Positions 20,329 through 29,154 of a stretch of DNA of 64,000 bases are shown here, piece by piece. This DNA comes from DATJLY01 sp035604615 (lineage in GTDB: Bacteria > Pseudomonadota > Alphaproteobacteria > ATCC43930 > CGMCC-115725). The notes beneath the pieces were generated by a model that did no database searches, was not told the origin of the DNA, and saw nothing but the letters and a program-made list of their open reading frames with translations. A program made the translations under genes and the position numbers. Where the stretch lies: positions 9,632 to 73,631 of the forward strand of contig DATNID010000052.1 in the NCBI GenBank assembly GCA_035604615.1, read 5' to 3'. Each line of letters opens with the position of its first letter. The first letter of the stretch is position 1.

Positions 20329-20499
20329 ATGACGGCCAAGACCCTGCTACGCCTTGCCGCGCTCGCATTGGCGCTGGCCGCGCCGTTGGCGGCCTGCGCC
20401 CCCTTCGGCTCGGGCGCTCCCTATGATCAGTCCGACAAGTACAAGAATTCCAACGGCACGTCGGATATGGGTTCTCCCGGCAGCGCCATGCGCGACTGA
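20329..20499 (+). CDS. tiny lipoprotein
   Basis: The 56-residue product has a lipoprotein signal ending A-P-L-A-A-C (Cys23) and a short Gly/Ser/Asn-rich mature part. AAAGGAG at about 20315-20321 precedes the ATG with good spacing, which is the main reason to accept so short a gene. No homologous family is recognised. Confidence 0.6.
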   Translation: MTAKTLLRLAALALALAAPLAACAPFGSGAPYDQSDKYKNSNGTSDMGSPGSAMRD

Positions 20500-20540
20500 T
20501 CGCGCTCGAGACGGCGCGCCGCGCGGGCGCAGGCGCCACA

Positions 20541-20569
20541 TTGTCACGGCGCGCGAATGAAACTATAAG
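20541..20569 (+). promoter_or_regulatory. candidate promoter of the 20612 transporter operon
   Basis: TTGTCA (20541-20546) and TATAAG (20564-20569) are separated by 17 bases, about 43 bases upstream of the binding-protein ATG. Confidence 0.6.
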
Positions 20570-20611
20570 GGCGGCCGGGGAATAAGAACGCCTGGCAAGG
20601 AGGACCGCCCG

Positions 20612-21859
20612 ATGCATCGCATCTCGAGGCTTGGCAGTGTCGCGTTGGCTTGCGTTTTCATGCTGCTTCAAGGAAGCGCGCGCGCCGCAGAACCCATCAA
20701 GATCGGCTTCAGCATGGCGCTCACCGGCGGGCTCGCGCCCAACGGCAAGTCGGCGCTCTTGGCGATGCAGATCTGGGAGAAGGACACCAACGCCAAGGGC
20801 GGGCTCCTGGGCCGCCCGGTGCAGCTCGTCTATTACGACGACCAGAGCCAGCCTTCGACAGTGCCGGCGATCTACAGCAAGCTCCTCGACGTCGACAAGG
20901 TCGATTTCGTGGTCGGGCCTTATGCCACGGCGCAGATCGTGCCCGCGATGCCGATCGTGATGCAGCGGAACCTCGTCTTCATCACCCTCCTCGGCCTCGC
21001 AGTCAACGACCAGTTCCATTACCCCCGCTATTTCCAGATCGCGCCCAATGGCACGGGCTCGAAGGCCTTCACCAAGGGATTCTTCCAACTCGCGGCGGCC
21101 CAAAATCCCAAGCCCCAGACCGTCGCCATTGTCTACGCCGATCAGCAATACGCGCATGCCAACGCCGACGGCGCCCGCGACAACGCCAAGGAAGCCGGGC
21201 TCAAGGTCGTCTATGACAAGAGCTATCCGCCGACGACCACCGACTTCTCGCCGATCGTGCGCGCAATCCAGGCGACCAACCCCGACGTGCTTTCGATCGC
21301 CTCCTACCCGCCCGATTCGGTCGGCATGGTGCACGCCATCCGCGAAGTCGGATTGACGCCCAAATTGGTCGGCGGCGGCATGGTCGGCTTACAGGCCACG
21401 GCCCTCAAGACGCAGCTCGGGCCGCTCCTCAACGGCATCGTCAATTACGATTTCTGGCTGCCCGGTCCCAAGATGCAATACGACGGCGTGATGGACGTGC
21501 TGAAGCGCTATCAAGCCGACGCCCAGAAGGAAGGCGTCGATCCGTTGGGCTATTACATGGTGCCGTGGTCTTACGCCTATCTCGAGGTGCTGGCCGACGC
21601 GATCGTGGCGACCAAGGGCCTCGACCAGGACAAGATCGCGCAATACATGCACGCGACGACCTTCAAAACGGTCGTCGGCGACGTGAAGTTCGGCGAGGAC
21701 GGCGAGTGGGCCGTGCCGCGCATGCTTCAGGTGCAATTCCAGCACATCAAGAGCAATGACGTGGAGCAGTTCCGCGACCCCAAGAACACGCCGATCCTCG
21801 AACCGTCGAGCCTCGAGGACGGTACCGTCGTCTATCCCTACGCCGATGCGCTGAAGTAG
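20612..21859 (+). CDS. branched-chain amino-acid-type ABC substrate-binding protein
   Basis: The 415-residue product has a signal peptide (cleavage likely after A-R-A near residue 25) and then the Peripla_BP_6 (LivJ-like) start I-K-I-G-F-S-M-A-L-T-G-G-L-A. Later G-P-Y-A-T-A and a Y-D-D-Q-S stretch fit the ligand cleft. Such proteins feed LivHMGF-type transporters, with ligands ranging from amino acids to aromatic acids and amides. None of the other Liv components lies nearby. AAGGAGG precedes the ATG, and the gene heads a rightward trio with the MFS and GST genes. Confidence 0.9.
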   Translation: MHRISRLGSVALACVFMLLQGSARAAEPIKIGFSMALTGGLAPNGKSALLAMQIWEKDTNAKGGLLGRPVQLVYYDDQSQPSTVPAIYSKLLDVDKVDFVVGPYATAQIVPAMPIVMQRNLVFITLLGLAVNDQFHYPRYFQIAPNGTGSKAFTKGFFQLAAAQNPKPQTVAIVYADQQYAHANADGARDNAKEAGLKVVYDKSYPPTTTDFSPIVRAIQATNPDVLSIASYPPDSVGMVHAIREVGLTPKLVGGGMVGLQATALKTQLGPLLNGIVNYDFWLPGPKMQYDGVMDVLKRYQADAQKEGVDPLGYYMVPWSYAYLEVLADAIVATKGLDQDKIAQYMHATTFKTVVGDVKFGEDGEWAVPRMLQVQFQHIKSNDVEQFRDPKNTPILEPSSLEDGTVVYPYADALK

Positions 21860-21879
21860 CGGGAGACCCGTCGCGATCC

Positions 21880-23160
21880 ATGCCTGACGAGGGCGACAGA
21901 CCGGGCGAGCGCGATCCTCCGCCCTGGCTCGTCCGCCGCTTCCTCACGGTGCGGTTCTCGAGCGCGACGGCGTGGCAGATGCAGGCGGTGGCGGTGGGCT
22001 GGTACGTCTATGCCTTGACCGACAGCGCATTCGATCTGGGCCTCATCGGGCTGGTGCAGTTCGTGCCCTTCGCCGGCCTCGCCCTCATCGCCGGCCACGC
22101 CGTCGACCGCTTTCCGCGCCGCAATATCGTGATGTCCGCGCTGGCGGTCGAAAGCCTGTGCAGCCTGGCGCTGGGCCTGCTGGCCCTGTCGGGCGCGGGC
22201 AGCGCCGGCGCCGTGTTCTCGATCATCGCCTTCTATGGCGCGGCCCGCGCCTTCGACCAGCCGGCGATGCAGTCGTGGCTGCCGGCGCTGGTGGCGGCAC
22301 GGCTCTTTCCCAGGAGCGCGGCGCAGAACTCGCTCACCTCGCAGTCGGCGGTGATCCTGGGGCCGGCGCTGGGCGGACTCCTCTATCTGCTTGGGCCGGC
22401 GGTGCCGTTCCTGTGCGCGGCGCTGCTGCAAGGAGGCGCGCTGGCCCTCGCCAGCGGCCTGCCGGCGCAGCGCCGCGCGGTCACCGAGCCGCTGTCGTGG
22501 CACACCATCCTCGGCGGGGTACGCTTCATCTGGCACACCGATACAGTGCGCGGCGCCATTTCATTGGACCTCTTCTGCGTACTTTTCGGCGGCGCCACCG
22601 CGCTGATGCCGATCTTCGCGCGCGACATCCTGAGCGTCGGCCCGGCCGGGCTCGGACTGTTGCGCAGCGCGCCGGCCCTGGGCGCGCTCGTGACCGGCCT
22701 GATGCTGACGCGGCGCCCGCCGCAGCGCCATGTCGGGCGCAGGATGATGATCGCGGTGGCGATCTATGGCGCGGCGACGCTCGTCTTCGGCCTCTCGACG
22801 AACCTGGTGCTGTCGCTCGCGGCGCTTGCCATCCTGGGCGCGGCCGACATGCTGAGCGTCGTCATTCGCTCGACGCTGGTGCAGGTGGTGGCGCCCGACG
22901 CGATCCGCGGCCGCGTCACGGCGGTGAACTCGCTCTTTACCGGCACCTCGAACCAGCTCGGCCAGTTCGAATCCGGCGTGACAGCGGCGTGGTTCGGGCC
23001 GGTCGGATCGGTCGTGCTCGGCGGCGCCGCGACGCTCCTCATCGTCGCGCTGTGGACCCGCCGCTTCCCCGCATTGAGCCGCATGGACCGGCTCGTCATG
23101 GCGGAGGACGCGGTGGACAGGCCGCGCGAGCCCGTGTCAGGATCGCCCGATCCGTTCTGA
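21880..23160 (+). CDS. MFS exporter (EntS-like)
   Basis: The 426-residue product has about 12 hydrophobic helices and the MFS_3/EntS-type opening in which R-F-L-T-V-R-F-S-S is followed by W-Q-M-Q-A-V-A-V-G-W-Y-V-Y. G-H-A-V-D-R-F-P-R-R represents the conserved loop 2-3 motif. Relatives export siderophores or drugs across the inner membrane. It begins 20 bases after the binding-protein gene. The substrate is unknown. Confidence 0.88.
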   Translation: MPDEGDRPGERDPPPWLVRRFLTVRFSSATAWQMQAVAVGWYVYALTDSAFDLGLIGLVQFVPFAGLALIAGHAVDRFPRRNIVMSALAVESLCSLALGLLALSGAGSAGAVFSIIAFYGAARAFDQPAMQSWLPALVAARLFPRSAAQNSLTSQSAVILGPALGGLLYLLGPAVPFLCAALLQGGALALASGLPAQRRAVTEPLSWHTILGGVRFIWHTDTVRGAISLDLFCVLFGGATALMPIFARDILSVGPAGLGLLRSAPALGALVTGLMLTRRPPQRHVGRRMMIAVAIYGAATLVFGLSTNLVLSLAALAILGAADMLSVVIRSTLVQVVAPDAIRGRVTAVNSLFTGTSNQLGQFESGVTAAWFGPVGSVVLGGAATLLIVALWTRRFPALSRMDRLVMAEDAVDRPREPVSGSPDPF

Positions 23161-23173
23161 GGGAGGATCGCAG

Positions 23174-23788
23174 ATGCTCACGCTTTATTATGGCCCCGGC
23201 GCGTGCTCGATGGCGTCGCACATCGTGCTCGAGGAGAGCGGCGAGAAGTACGAGCCTTATCGCGTCAACCTCGCCGGCGGCGAGCAGCGCACGCCCGAAT
23301 ACCAGAAGATCAATCCGCATGGCCGCGTGCCGGCGCTGAAACTCGACGACGGCGAGTGCATCAGCGAGAACACCGCGATCCTTCCCTATCTCGGCAAGCG
23401 CTTCAAATTGTGGCCGACCGATCCCAAGGGCGAGATCCGCGCGCTGTCGCTCATTGGCTGGTTCGCGTCGACCGTCCATCCCGCGCACGGCCATGTCGGC
23501 CGGCCCGAGCGCTACGCCGCCGATCCCGCCGCGCACGCCTCGATCAAGGAGACCGGGCTCAAGACCTTCCACGGTTATCTCAAGGAAATCGACCAGACGC
23601 TGGCGGGGCGGCAGTGGTTCGGCGACCAGTACTCAGTGCTCGATCCCTATGGCTTCGTATTTTATGCCTGGGGCGTGCGGCGCGAACTGCCGATGGGCGA
23701 GCTCAAGAACTACACCGCCTTCCGCGACCGCATGGTCGCGCGGCCCGCGGTGCAGCGCATGCTCGAGGACGAGAAGCAGAAGGTGTGA
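23174..23788 (+). CDS. glutathione S-transferase
   Basis: The 204-residue product has an N-terminal thioredoxin-like domain with Y-G-P-G-A-C-S-M-A-S-H (Cys at residue 10, as in bacterial beta-class GSTs), cis-Pro in G-R-V-P-A-L, and S-E-N-T-A-I for glutathione contact. An all-helical domain follows (about 88-204). It conjugates or reduces electrophiles in the cytoplasm. Lying 13 bases after the exporter gene, it may detoxify the same compound. Its end converges on the aldolase gene with a 3-base gap. Confidence 0.92.
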   Translation: MLTLYYGPGACSMASHIVLEESGEKYEPYRVNLAGGEQRTPEYQKINPHGRVPALKLDDGECISENTAILPYLGKRFKLWPTDPKGEIRALSLIGWFASTVHPAHGHVGRPERYAADPAAHASIKETGLKTFHGYLKEIDQTLAGRQWFGDQYSVLDPYGFVFYAWGVRRELPMGELKNYTAFRDRMVARPAVQRMLEDEKQKV

Positions 23789-23791
23789 GGC

Positions 23792-24499
23792 TCACTTTCC
23801 CATCGCCTTGCGCTTCCACAGCTCCCACGGGCGATGGAGCATGCGGTCGTTGACGGCGGCGCCCGCGCGCGCCTCGCCGGCGGTGAGATAGGTGACGCGG
23901 CCCAAACGCATCGCCTCGGCCTGGAGCCGCGCGTTCAGCTCCATGTAGACGGCGCGGTAGACCGATTGCTGCAACGACTCGCCGACCACGACCGAGCCGT
24001 GGCCACGCATCAGCGCCGCGGGATTGCCGGCAAGCGACCTGGCCAGCGCCTTGCCGAGGCGGCCGTCGGTGATGAGGAGATTGGTCTCGGTGCCGGCGAC
24101 CTTGCGAATCTCGAACACCGGCACGCCGGCGCCGAGGAAGCCGGTCATGTGGTAGAGCGGCTTCAACTTCACCGGCGTCACGCCGAACGGCACCAGGTTG
24201 GGCGAGTGACTGTGCACCACCGACTGCACGTCGGGGCGGGCGCGGTAGATCTCGCTATGGATGAAGCGCTCGAGGAAGACGGCGCGGCCGCGCGCGTCGA
24301 TGGGCGCGCCGTCGAGGTCGAACGCCATCACGTCGCGCGCCTCGACGAGGCCCGCCGCCATGCTGCGCGCGAGCCAGAAGCGGTCGGCATTGCGCGCGTC
24401 GCGCACGCTGACATGGCCGAACCCGTCGAGCACGCCCTCGCTGAAGAGGATGCGGTTGGCGACCACGAGATCGGAGATGAGGGAATTTGCCATGGTCAT
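23792..24499 (-). CDS. class II aldolase/adducin family protein
   Basis: The 235-residue cytoplasmic protein belongs to the class II aldolase family (fuculose-phosphate aldolase-like). The zinc site is seen as H-S-H-S (about 105-108), and a later His lies in M-R-G-H-G-S-V-V-V-G. Members split or decarboxylate hydroxylated carbon compounds, such as 5-hydroxy-aromatic or sugar-phosphate substrates. The start overlaps the stop of the damaged enoyl-CoA hydratase (ATGA), so the two were probably cotranscribed. The substrate is unknown. Confidence 0.88.
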   Translation of the reverse strand: MTMANSLISDLVVANRILFSEGVLDGFGHVSVRDARNADRFWLARSMAAGLVEARDVMAFDLDGAPIDARGRAVFLERFIHSEIYRARPDVQSVVHSHSPNLVPFGVTPVKLKPLYHMTGFLGAGVPVFEIRKVAGTETNLLITDGRLGKALARSLAGNPAALMRGHGSVVVGESLQQSVYRAVYMELNARLQAEAMRLGRVTYLTAGEARAGAAVNDRMLHRPWELWKRKAMGK

Positions 24500-24968
24500 T
24501 CGCCCGTGAAATGCGCGGGGCGTTTTTCGAGAAACGCGGTCATGCCCTCGCGGAAGTCCCGGCTCATGTAGCACATGCGGATGAGATCCGCGCCTTCCTC
24601 GGGACCGACTTGCCGCCGCAGGCGCATCAGCGCCTCCTTGGTCGCGAGCAGCGTCAGGGGCGCGTGTGCCGCAATGGTTCGCGCCAGCGCGTCGGCGCGG
24701 GCGGCGAGCGCATCGGTATCGTCGATCACCTCGCTCACCAGGCCGATGGCGCGCGCCTCTTCCGCCTCGACCAGACGGGCGGTGAAGATCACGTCCTTCA
24801 CCCGAGCCGCGCCGATGAGCGCCGCAAGGCGCGCATAGTCGCTCATGGACAGGAAATTGCCGAGCGTGCGCGCCACCGGAAAGCCGAAGCGGAGATTGGC
24901 GGCGGCGAGACGCAGGTCGCAGGCGGCGCGATGCCGTCGCCGGTGGTAAAGAGCAGGTCTTCGGTCAC
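24496..24968 (-). pseudogene. enoyl-CoA hydratase/isomerase with internal frameshifting deletion
   Basis: A GTG start at 24968, preceded by GGGAGGACGAACAA, opens M-T-E-D-L-L-F-T-T-G-D-G-I-A, a typical crotonase N-terminus. The frame then fails, and the continuation A-C-D-L-R-L-A-A-A-N-L-R-F-G-F-P, with the rest of a crotonase C-terminal half to T-A-F-L-E-K-R-P-A-H-F, is in another frame. Roughly 90-100 residues including the oxyanion-hole segment are absent at about 24922-24932. The remaining reading frame has no crotonase active site. It could be a true deletion or an assembly gap. Confidence 0.75.
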
Positions 24969-25081
24969 TTGTTCGTCCTCCCACGCGGTAGGGCCGGCGA
25001 ATTGCTGCTATAGGCAAATATTTCCGTTGGCGCTATGGTTAGGCCGCCGGACGACGTTCGGCGCAGCGGGGCGTAAGGCGC

Positions 25082-25534
25082 ATGACCCCCGAACCGCGGC
25101 GGCCCCGCCGCCGCACCGCGAAAGAGCACGGCCCCGATCCTGTCGACGTCCATGTCGGGCGGCAGATGCGGCTTGCCCGAGAGCTCGCGGGCCTCACCCA
25201 GGTCGAAGTCGGGCGCCGCCTCGCCATGAGCTTTCAGGTCATCCAGAAATACGAGCAAGGCGAGATCCGCGTCTCGGCCAGCCGCCTCTTCCAGCTTGCG
25301 CATCTGTTCGAGCGGCCGGTCGCCTACTTCTTCGCCGGCTTCAGCGAGGAAGGGGTGCCGCCAGCGGAGAGCGAGGAATACGGCCGCCGTGATCTCGAAC
25401 TGGTACGCGCGTTCCGCGCCATCTCCAGCCGCGAGGTGCAGCAACGCCTGCTGCAGCTGGTGCGCGGCCTGATCGAACGCCAAGAGCGCGACGCCGGCAC
25501 GCGCGTCGATTCGGTGCCGGACGACAAGGAATGA
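25082..25534 (+). CDS. XRE-family helix-turn-helix regulator
   Basis: The 150-residue product has a lambda-repressor-like HTH (about residues 25-80): R-Q-M-R-L-A-R-E-L-A-G-L-T-Q, then V-I-Q-K-Y-E-Q-G-E-I-R-V-S-A-S-R-L. A helical C-terminal part (105-140) may dimerise. This type is frequent in alphaproteobacteria and often controls stress or metabolic genes. It is followed by a small gene with a strong ribosome-binding site. Target genes are not known; the small gene and the gene on the other side (24968) are the nearest candidates. Confidence 0.88.
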   Translation: MTPEPRRPRRRTAKEHGPDPVDVHVGRQMRLARELAGLTQVEVGRRLAMSFQVIQKYEQGEIRVSASRLFQLAHLFERPVAYFFAGFSEEGVPPAESEEYGRRDLELVRAFRAISSREVQQRLLQLVRGLIERQERDAGTRVDSVPDDKE

Positions 25535-25619
25535 CGCGCCATGCGAAGCCCGGAAAAAGACCCTTGTACTTTGCCGCCAAGCGCGGCAGTGTCCCGCCAA
25601 CAACAAGGAGGAGGCGTCA

Positions 25620-25790
25620 ATGCAGCAAGAGCCCAAGATCGGGCTGGACATGCGCGTGCACGTTGCGCTTCCGGTTCAAGGCCGGCTCCGGCCCGAAGAA
25701 GTCTTGCGCCGCAAACTGATCCAGAAAATGATGGCCCGCCGCGAGCGCCGGGTCGCGGCTGCCTTGCTGCCCACGCGCCGCGCCGGCTGA
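25620..25790 (+). CDS. small basic protein of unknown function
   Basis: The 56-residue frame starts at an ATG preceded by AAGGAGGAGG at 25605-25614, one of the best ribosome-binding sites in the window. The product has an N-terminal strand-like part (M-R-V-H-V-A-L-P-V) and a strongly basic helix with K-M-M-A-R-R-E-R-R-V. No membrane segment or known motif is present. It follows the XRE regulator by 85 bases on the same strand. A GC-rich hairpin at about 25829-25854 lies beyond it, but without a T-run. Confidence 0.55.
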   Translation: MQQEPKIGLDMRVHVALPVQGRLRPEEVLRRKLIQKMMARRERRVAAALLPTRRAG

Positions 25791-25884
25791 CACCCGGGCG
25801 AATTTCCCGAAGCTCTGAATTTCCGGGGCGCCGCGGCGGCGGCACCCCGACCTTCCTGCCTCGATCCCTGATCGGCCCCGGGCG

Positions 25885-26667
25885 CTAAGCCGCGCCCGTC
25901 TCGGTGTGGTTGACGATGAACGCCTCGCCGCGGGCCAGGAAATCGCCCACCAGACGGGTGAACCTCGGGGGCTGGTCCACGTCGATTCCGTGTGCAGCAT
26001 CATAGACATAGACGAGATGCGAGCGGCGGATGCGCTCCTTTAGGAGGCGCGGGCTCGCGATCGGAATGACCCCGTCCTTGGTGCCGTGGAGGATCAGGGT
26101 CAGCGCCTTGATATCCTCGAGCCGTGCGGCCAGGTCGCGGTCGGTCGCGGTCTCCCCGTGGTAGTGATGGACCGTGGCCCGATTCTGGGCCTGCATCTCG
26201 GCCGGCTTCTGCTCGGCCGGCAGGTTTTCCGGGTGGGCAAACATAAGGCGGCGCAGCGTCGCCGCGTCGCCCACCAAGCCGCCCACGCCCTCGGGCCGGA
26301 ACCCCGCCGGCGCGTGGAGCACAAGCTGCTCCACCTTGTCGGGATGGCGCACGGCGAGCCAGGCCGCGACCCAGCCGCCGAACGAATGGCCGATCACGTC
26401 GCACGGCCGGCCGATCGCGCGGTCGATCACCTGGGCGGCGAGCTCGGCGAGGTCGGCCATGGTCTTGAGGCCGGGCCGGCGCGCGGTCCCGTCGAAGCCG
26501 GGAAAGACCGGCATGACGAGGCGGCGCGACTGCGCCAGCCGCTCCAGCGCCGGGGAGATGCGCACCCCGCCGGCGCTGTGCAGGCACAAGAGCGGGTCGC
26601 CGTTGCCGCCGACATGACAAGGGAGGCCGCCATCGGCCAGCGCCACGGTCTCGAGAGCGAAACTCAT
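25885..26667 (-). CDS. alpha/beta hydrolase
   Basis: The 260-residue cytoplasmic hydrolase has the oxyanion-hole region L-L-C-L-H-S-A-G-G, the nucleophile elbow G-H-S-F-G-G (Ser near 95), an Asp in G-T-K-D-G-V and a His in A-A-H-G-I-D, which together form a complete Ser-Asp-His triad. It follows the LLM flavin oxidoreductase gene by 13 bases. Hydrolases paired with such oxidoreductases often open oxidised rings or hydrolyse esters in catabolic pathways. The substrate is unknown. Confidence 0.9.
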   Translation of the reverse strand: MSFALETVALADGGLPCHVGGNGDPLLCLHSAGGVRISPALERLAQSRRLVMPVFPGFDGTARRPGLKTMADLAELAAQVIDRAIGRPCDVIGHSFGGWVAAWLAVRHPDKVEQLVLHAPAGFRPEGVGGLVGDAATLRRLMFAHPENLPAEQKPAEMQAQNRATVHHYHGETATDRDLAARLEDIKALTLILHGTKDGVIPIASPRLLKERIRRSHLVYVYDAAHGIDVDQPPRFTRLVGDFLARGEAFIVNHTETGAA

Positions 26668-26680
26668 CCCGCCCCTCCCG

Positions 26681-27805
26681 TCACAGATTGTGGACGTGGG
26701 GGACGACGCGCTCGCCCCACAAGGTCATCGAGCGGCGCACGACATCGTTCGGGATGTTGCCGATCTTCATGTTGATGTTCATCACGCCGTGGCCGAGCGC
26801 GTCCTTCATGCGCTTCAGCTGATCGACCACCATCTCCGGCGTGCCGCACAGGATCATGCCCTTCTCGATGCGCTCCTCGATCGGCGTGGTCTTGAGCACG
26901 CCGCGCCGCGCCGCCGAGCGCGCCTGCAGCGCCGGGTCCTGGAAATAGCGCGTCTTCTGCACCACCAGGCGCTGCGCCGTGCGCGGGCCGCCGGCGAGCA
27001 CGTTGTAGAAATACTCGAGCCCGTCGCCGAGATAGCGCTTGGCGTCCTCGAAACGGTCGCACACCAGCGTGTGGGCGCCGATCAGGATGTGCTCGGGCCC
27101 CGGCTCCCAGCCATTGGCGCGCGCGGTCTCCTTGTAGACGCGGATCGATTCGCGCGCGGTGTCGAGGTCGGGCAGCATCACCATGCCCATGATGGCGCGG
27201 CGCTCGGCGGCGAAGCGCGCGCTGTCGGGATTGGAGGCCGACATCAGCACCTGCGGATAGGGCTTCTGGTAGGGCCGCGGCCAGATCGACACGGCGCGGT
27301 ATTGGTAATACTTGCCCTCCCAGCCGAACGGCTCGGGCTCGGTCCAGCATTTGACGATGAGCTCGAAGGCCTCGGCGAGGCGCTCCCAGGATTCGTCGGG
27401 CGGGATGTTGTAGGCGACGTATTCGTGCGGGATGCCGCGCATGAAGCCCGCGATGAGCCGCCCGCCCGACATGACGTCGAGCATGGCGTATTCCTCGGCG
27501 ACGCGGATCGGATTGAGCAGCGGCACGAGATTGCCGCACATGGCGATTCGTACGCTTTTGGTGCGGTTCACCAGAATCGCGCCGATCAGGTTGCAGTTCG
27601 ACATCAGGCCATAGGGGCTGAAATGATGCTCGTTGCAGCCGACCCAGTCGAAGCCGCATTCTTCGGCATAGACCATGGTGTCGATGTAGTCGCGGTAAAG
27701 CTCGGTGCCCTTCTCGGGGATGAAGTTGCGGTTGGAGACGGGCCATTCCTGGTCCGGCTCGTTGGCCTCGCACCACGGCATCAGGTGGAAGAAATTGAAC
27801 TTCAT
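26681..27805 (-). CDS. LLM-class flavin-dependent oxidoreductase (module 1)
   Basis: The 374-residue product has the bacterial-luciferase-like TIM barrel. Typical elements are A-E-E-C-G-F-D-W-V-G-C-N-E-H-H-F (about 47-62), R-V-A-E-E-Y-A-M-L-D-V-M-S-G-G-R-L near 105 and the G-T-P-E-M-V segment near residue 325. It probably uses reduced FMN and oxygen, or F420, to oxidise an organic substrate. It resembles the second LLM gene at 32414 in the N-E-H-H and I-W-P-R-P-Y-Q motifs. It is divergent from the DUF2252 gene. Confidence 0.9.
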   Translation of the reverse strand: MKFNFFHLMPWCEANEPDQEWPVSNRNFIPEKGTELYRDYIDTMVYAEECGFDWVGCNEHHFSPYGLMSNCNLIGAILVNRTKSVRIAMCGNLVPLLNPIRVAEEYAMLDVMSGGRLIAGFMRGIPHEYVAYNIPPDESWERLAEAFELIVKCWTEPEPFGWEGKYYQYRAVSIWPRPYQKPYPQVLMSASNPDSARFAAERRAIMGMVMLPDLDTARESIRVYKETARANGWEPGPEHILIGAHTLVCDRFEDAKRYLGDGLEYFYNVLAGGPRTAQRLVVQKTRYFQDPALQARSAARRGVLKTTPIEERIEKGMILCGTPEMVVDQLKRMKDALGHGVMNINMKIGNIPNDVVRRSMTLWGERVVPHVHNL

Positions 27806-27906
27806 CCGCGCCTCCCAGGGGTCGCCCGCATTGTCGCGGGTTTGGCGCGCGGCGTCGAGACGGCAGCGTCTTGCGCCGCCCGGCGCGGCGGTTCACCCTC
27901 GGCGCC

Positions 27907-28986
27907 ATGACCATCATCGACGCGACGCGCGAGTATGAGCGCTGGGCCGGCAAGCGCATCGACCTGGTGCGCGGCGATCTCGCGCTCAAGCACCGGGCGA
28001 TGGCCGATGCGGCGTTCCCGTTCCTGCGCGCGACCTTCTATCGCTGGGTCGGGCTGTGGTGCGAGGCGTGCCCGGACCTCGCCGCCGCGCCCAAGCTGCT
28101 CGCGGTGGGCGATCTCCATGTCGAGAATTTCGGCACCTGGCGCGACGCCGAGGGAAGGCTCGCCTGGGGCATCAACGATTTCGACGAAGCCTTTCCGATG
28201 CCCTACACGATCGACCTGGTGCGGCTGGCCGCGAGCGCGCTGCTGGCGATCCGAGCCAACGCCCTCACCATCGCGCCCGACGCGGCGTGCGACGCGATCC
28301 TGGGCGCCTATCGCGCCGCCATCGCGGCCGGCGCGGCGCATGGCTTCGTGCTCGAGGAGGAGCACCCGGCGCTGCGCGCGATGGCGTTGGGCGTGGAGCG
28401 CGATCCGGTCCGCTTCTGGGCCAAGTTCGCGCAAATGCGGGCAGCAGATCCGCCGCGCGCGGTGCGCAAGCTGCTGCTGCGCGACCTGCCGGCGCCGCAC
28501 GAGACGGTGCGCATGGTGGCGCGCGTCGCCGGGCTCGGCAGCCTCGGGCGGCCGCGCTATGTGGCCTATGGCGCGGTCGAGGGCGGGCTCGTCGCGCGCG
28601 AGGCCAAGGCGATGCTGCCGTCGGCCTATGGCTGGGCGATGAAGGCCAAGGACGAGCGGCCCTATATCGAGGCGATCGCCATGCGCGCGGTGCGCCCGCG
28701 CGATCCGTTCTACCATCTGCGCAAGGGCTGGGTGCTGCGCCGGCTCGCGCCGCATTGCTCGCGCATCGCGCTCGGCGACTTCCCCAGGGTGCGCGACGAA
28801 CAGCACATCCTCCACGCCATGGGGCGCGAGACCGCGAACGTGCATTTCGCCACGCAAGACGCCATCGCCGCGGTGAAGCGCGATCTCGCGAAGCGCGGGC
28901 CCACGTGGCTCAAGGACGCGGCGCAGGTCATGGCCGACGCGACGCTCGCCGACTGGCGTGCATGGCGCCGCGCCCGGAAGGCATGA
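27907..28986 (+). CDS. DUF2252 family protein
   Basis: The 359-residue protein carries the DUF2252 signature V-G-D-L-H-V-E-N-F-G-T-W (about 71-82) and N-D-F-D-E-A (about 95-100), spaced like the catalytic and metal-binding loops of aminoglycoside-kinase-like folds. The C-terminal part ends A-D-W-R-A-W. No signal peptide is seen. The ATG at 27907 is the first in a conserved context; 12 extra upstream residues are possible. The biochemical function of this family is not settled, and kinase-like activity is only inferred from the motif. Confidence 0.85.
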   Translation: MTIIDATREYERWAGKRIDLVRGDLALKHRAMADAAFPFLRATFYRWVGLWCEACPDLAAAPKLLAVGDLHVENFGTWRDAEGRLAWGINDFDEAFPMPYTIDLVRLAASALLAIRANALTIAPDAACDAILGAYRAAIAAGAAHGFVLEEEHPALRAMALGVERDPVRFWAKFAQMRAADPPRAVRKLLLRDLPAPHETVRMVARVAGLGSLGRPRYVAYGAVEGGLVAREAKAMLPSAYGWAMKAKDERPYIEAIAMRAVRPRDPFYHLRKGWVLRRLAPHCSRIALGDFPRVRDEQHILHAMGRETANVHFATQDAIAAVKRDLAKRGPTWLKDAAQVMADATLADWRAWRRARKA

Positions 28987-29055
28987 CTTGCGCCGGCGCC
29001 CAACTCGTGCCTCAACTGACGCGGGCCAGGCGGCGCGCCGCACCGCTTGGTCCGC

Positions 29056-29121
29056 GTCATTGCGAGGAGCGATAGCGACGAAGCAATCTTCCGGAGATTG
29101 CTTCGCTTCGCTCGCAATGAC
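29056..29121. repeat. palindromic intergenic repeat, family A
   Basis: Begins GTCATTGCGAGGAGCGATAG and ends CGCTCGCAATGAC, an imperfect palindrome related to the perfect one at 6570-6649. It lies in the gap between the DUF2252 and cupin genes. Confidence 0.8.
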
Positions 29122-29154
29122 GGGAAATCGTTGGTCCAACCAAGGAGGTCCGCC

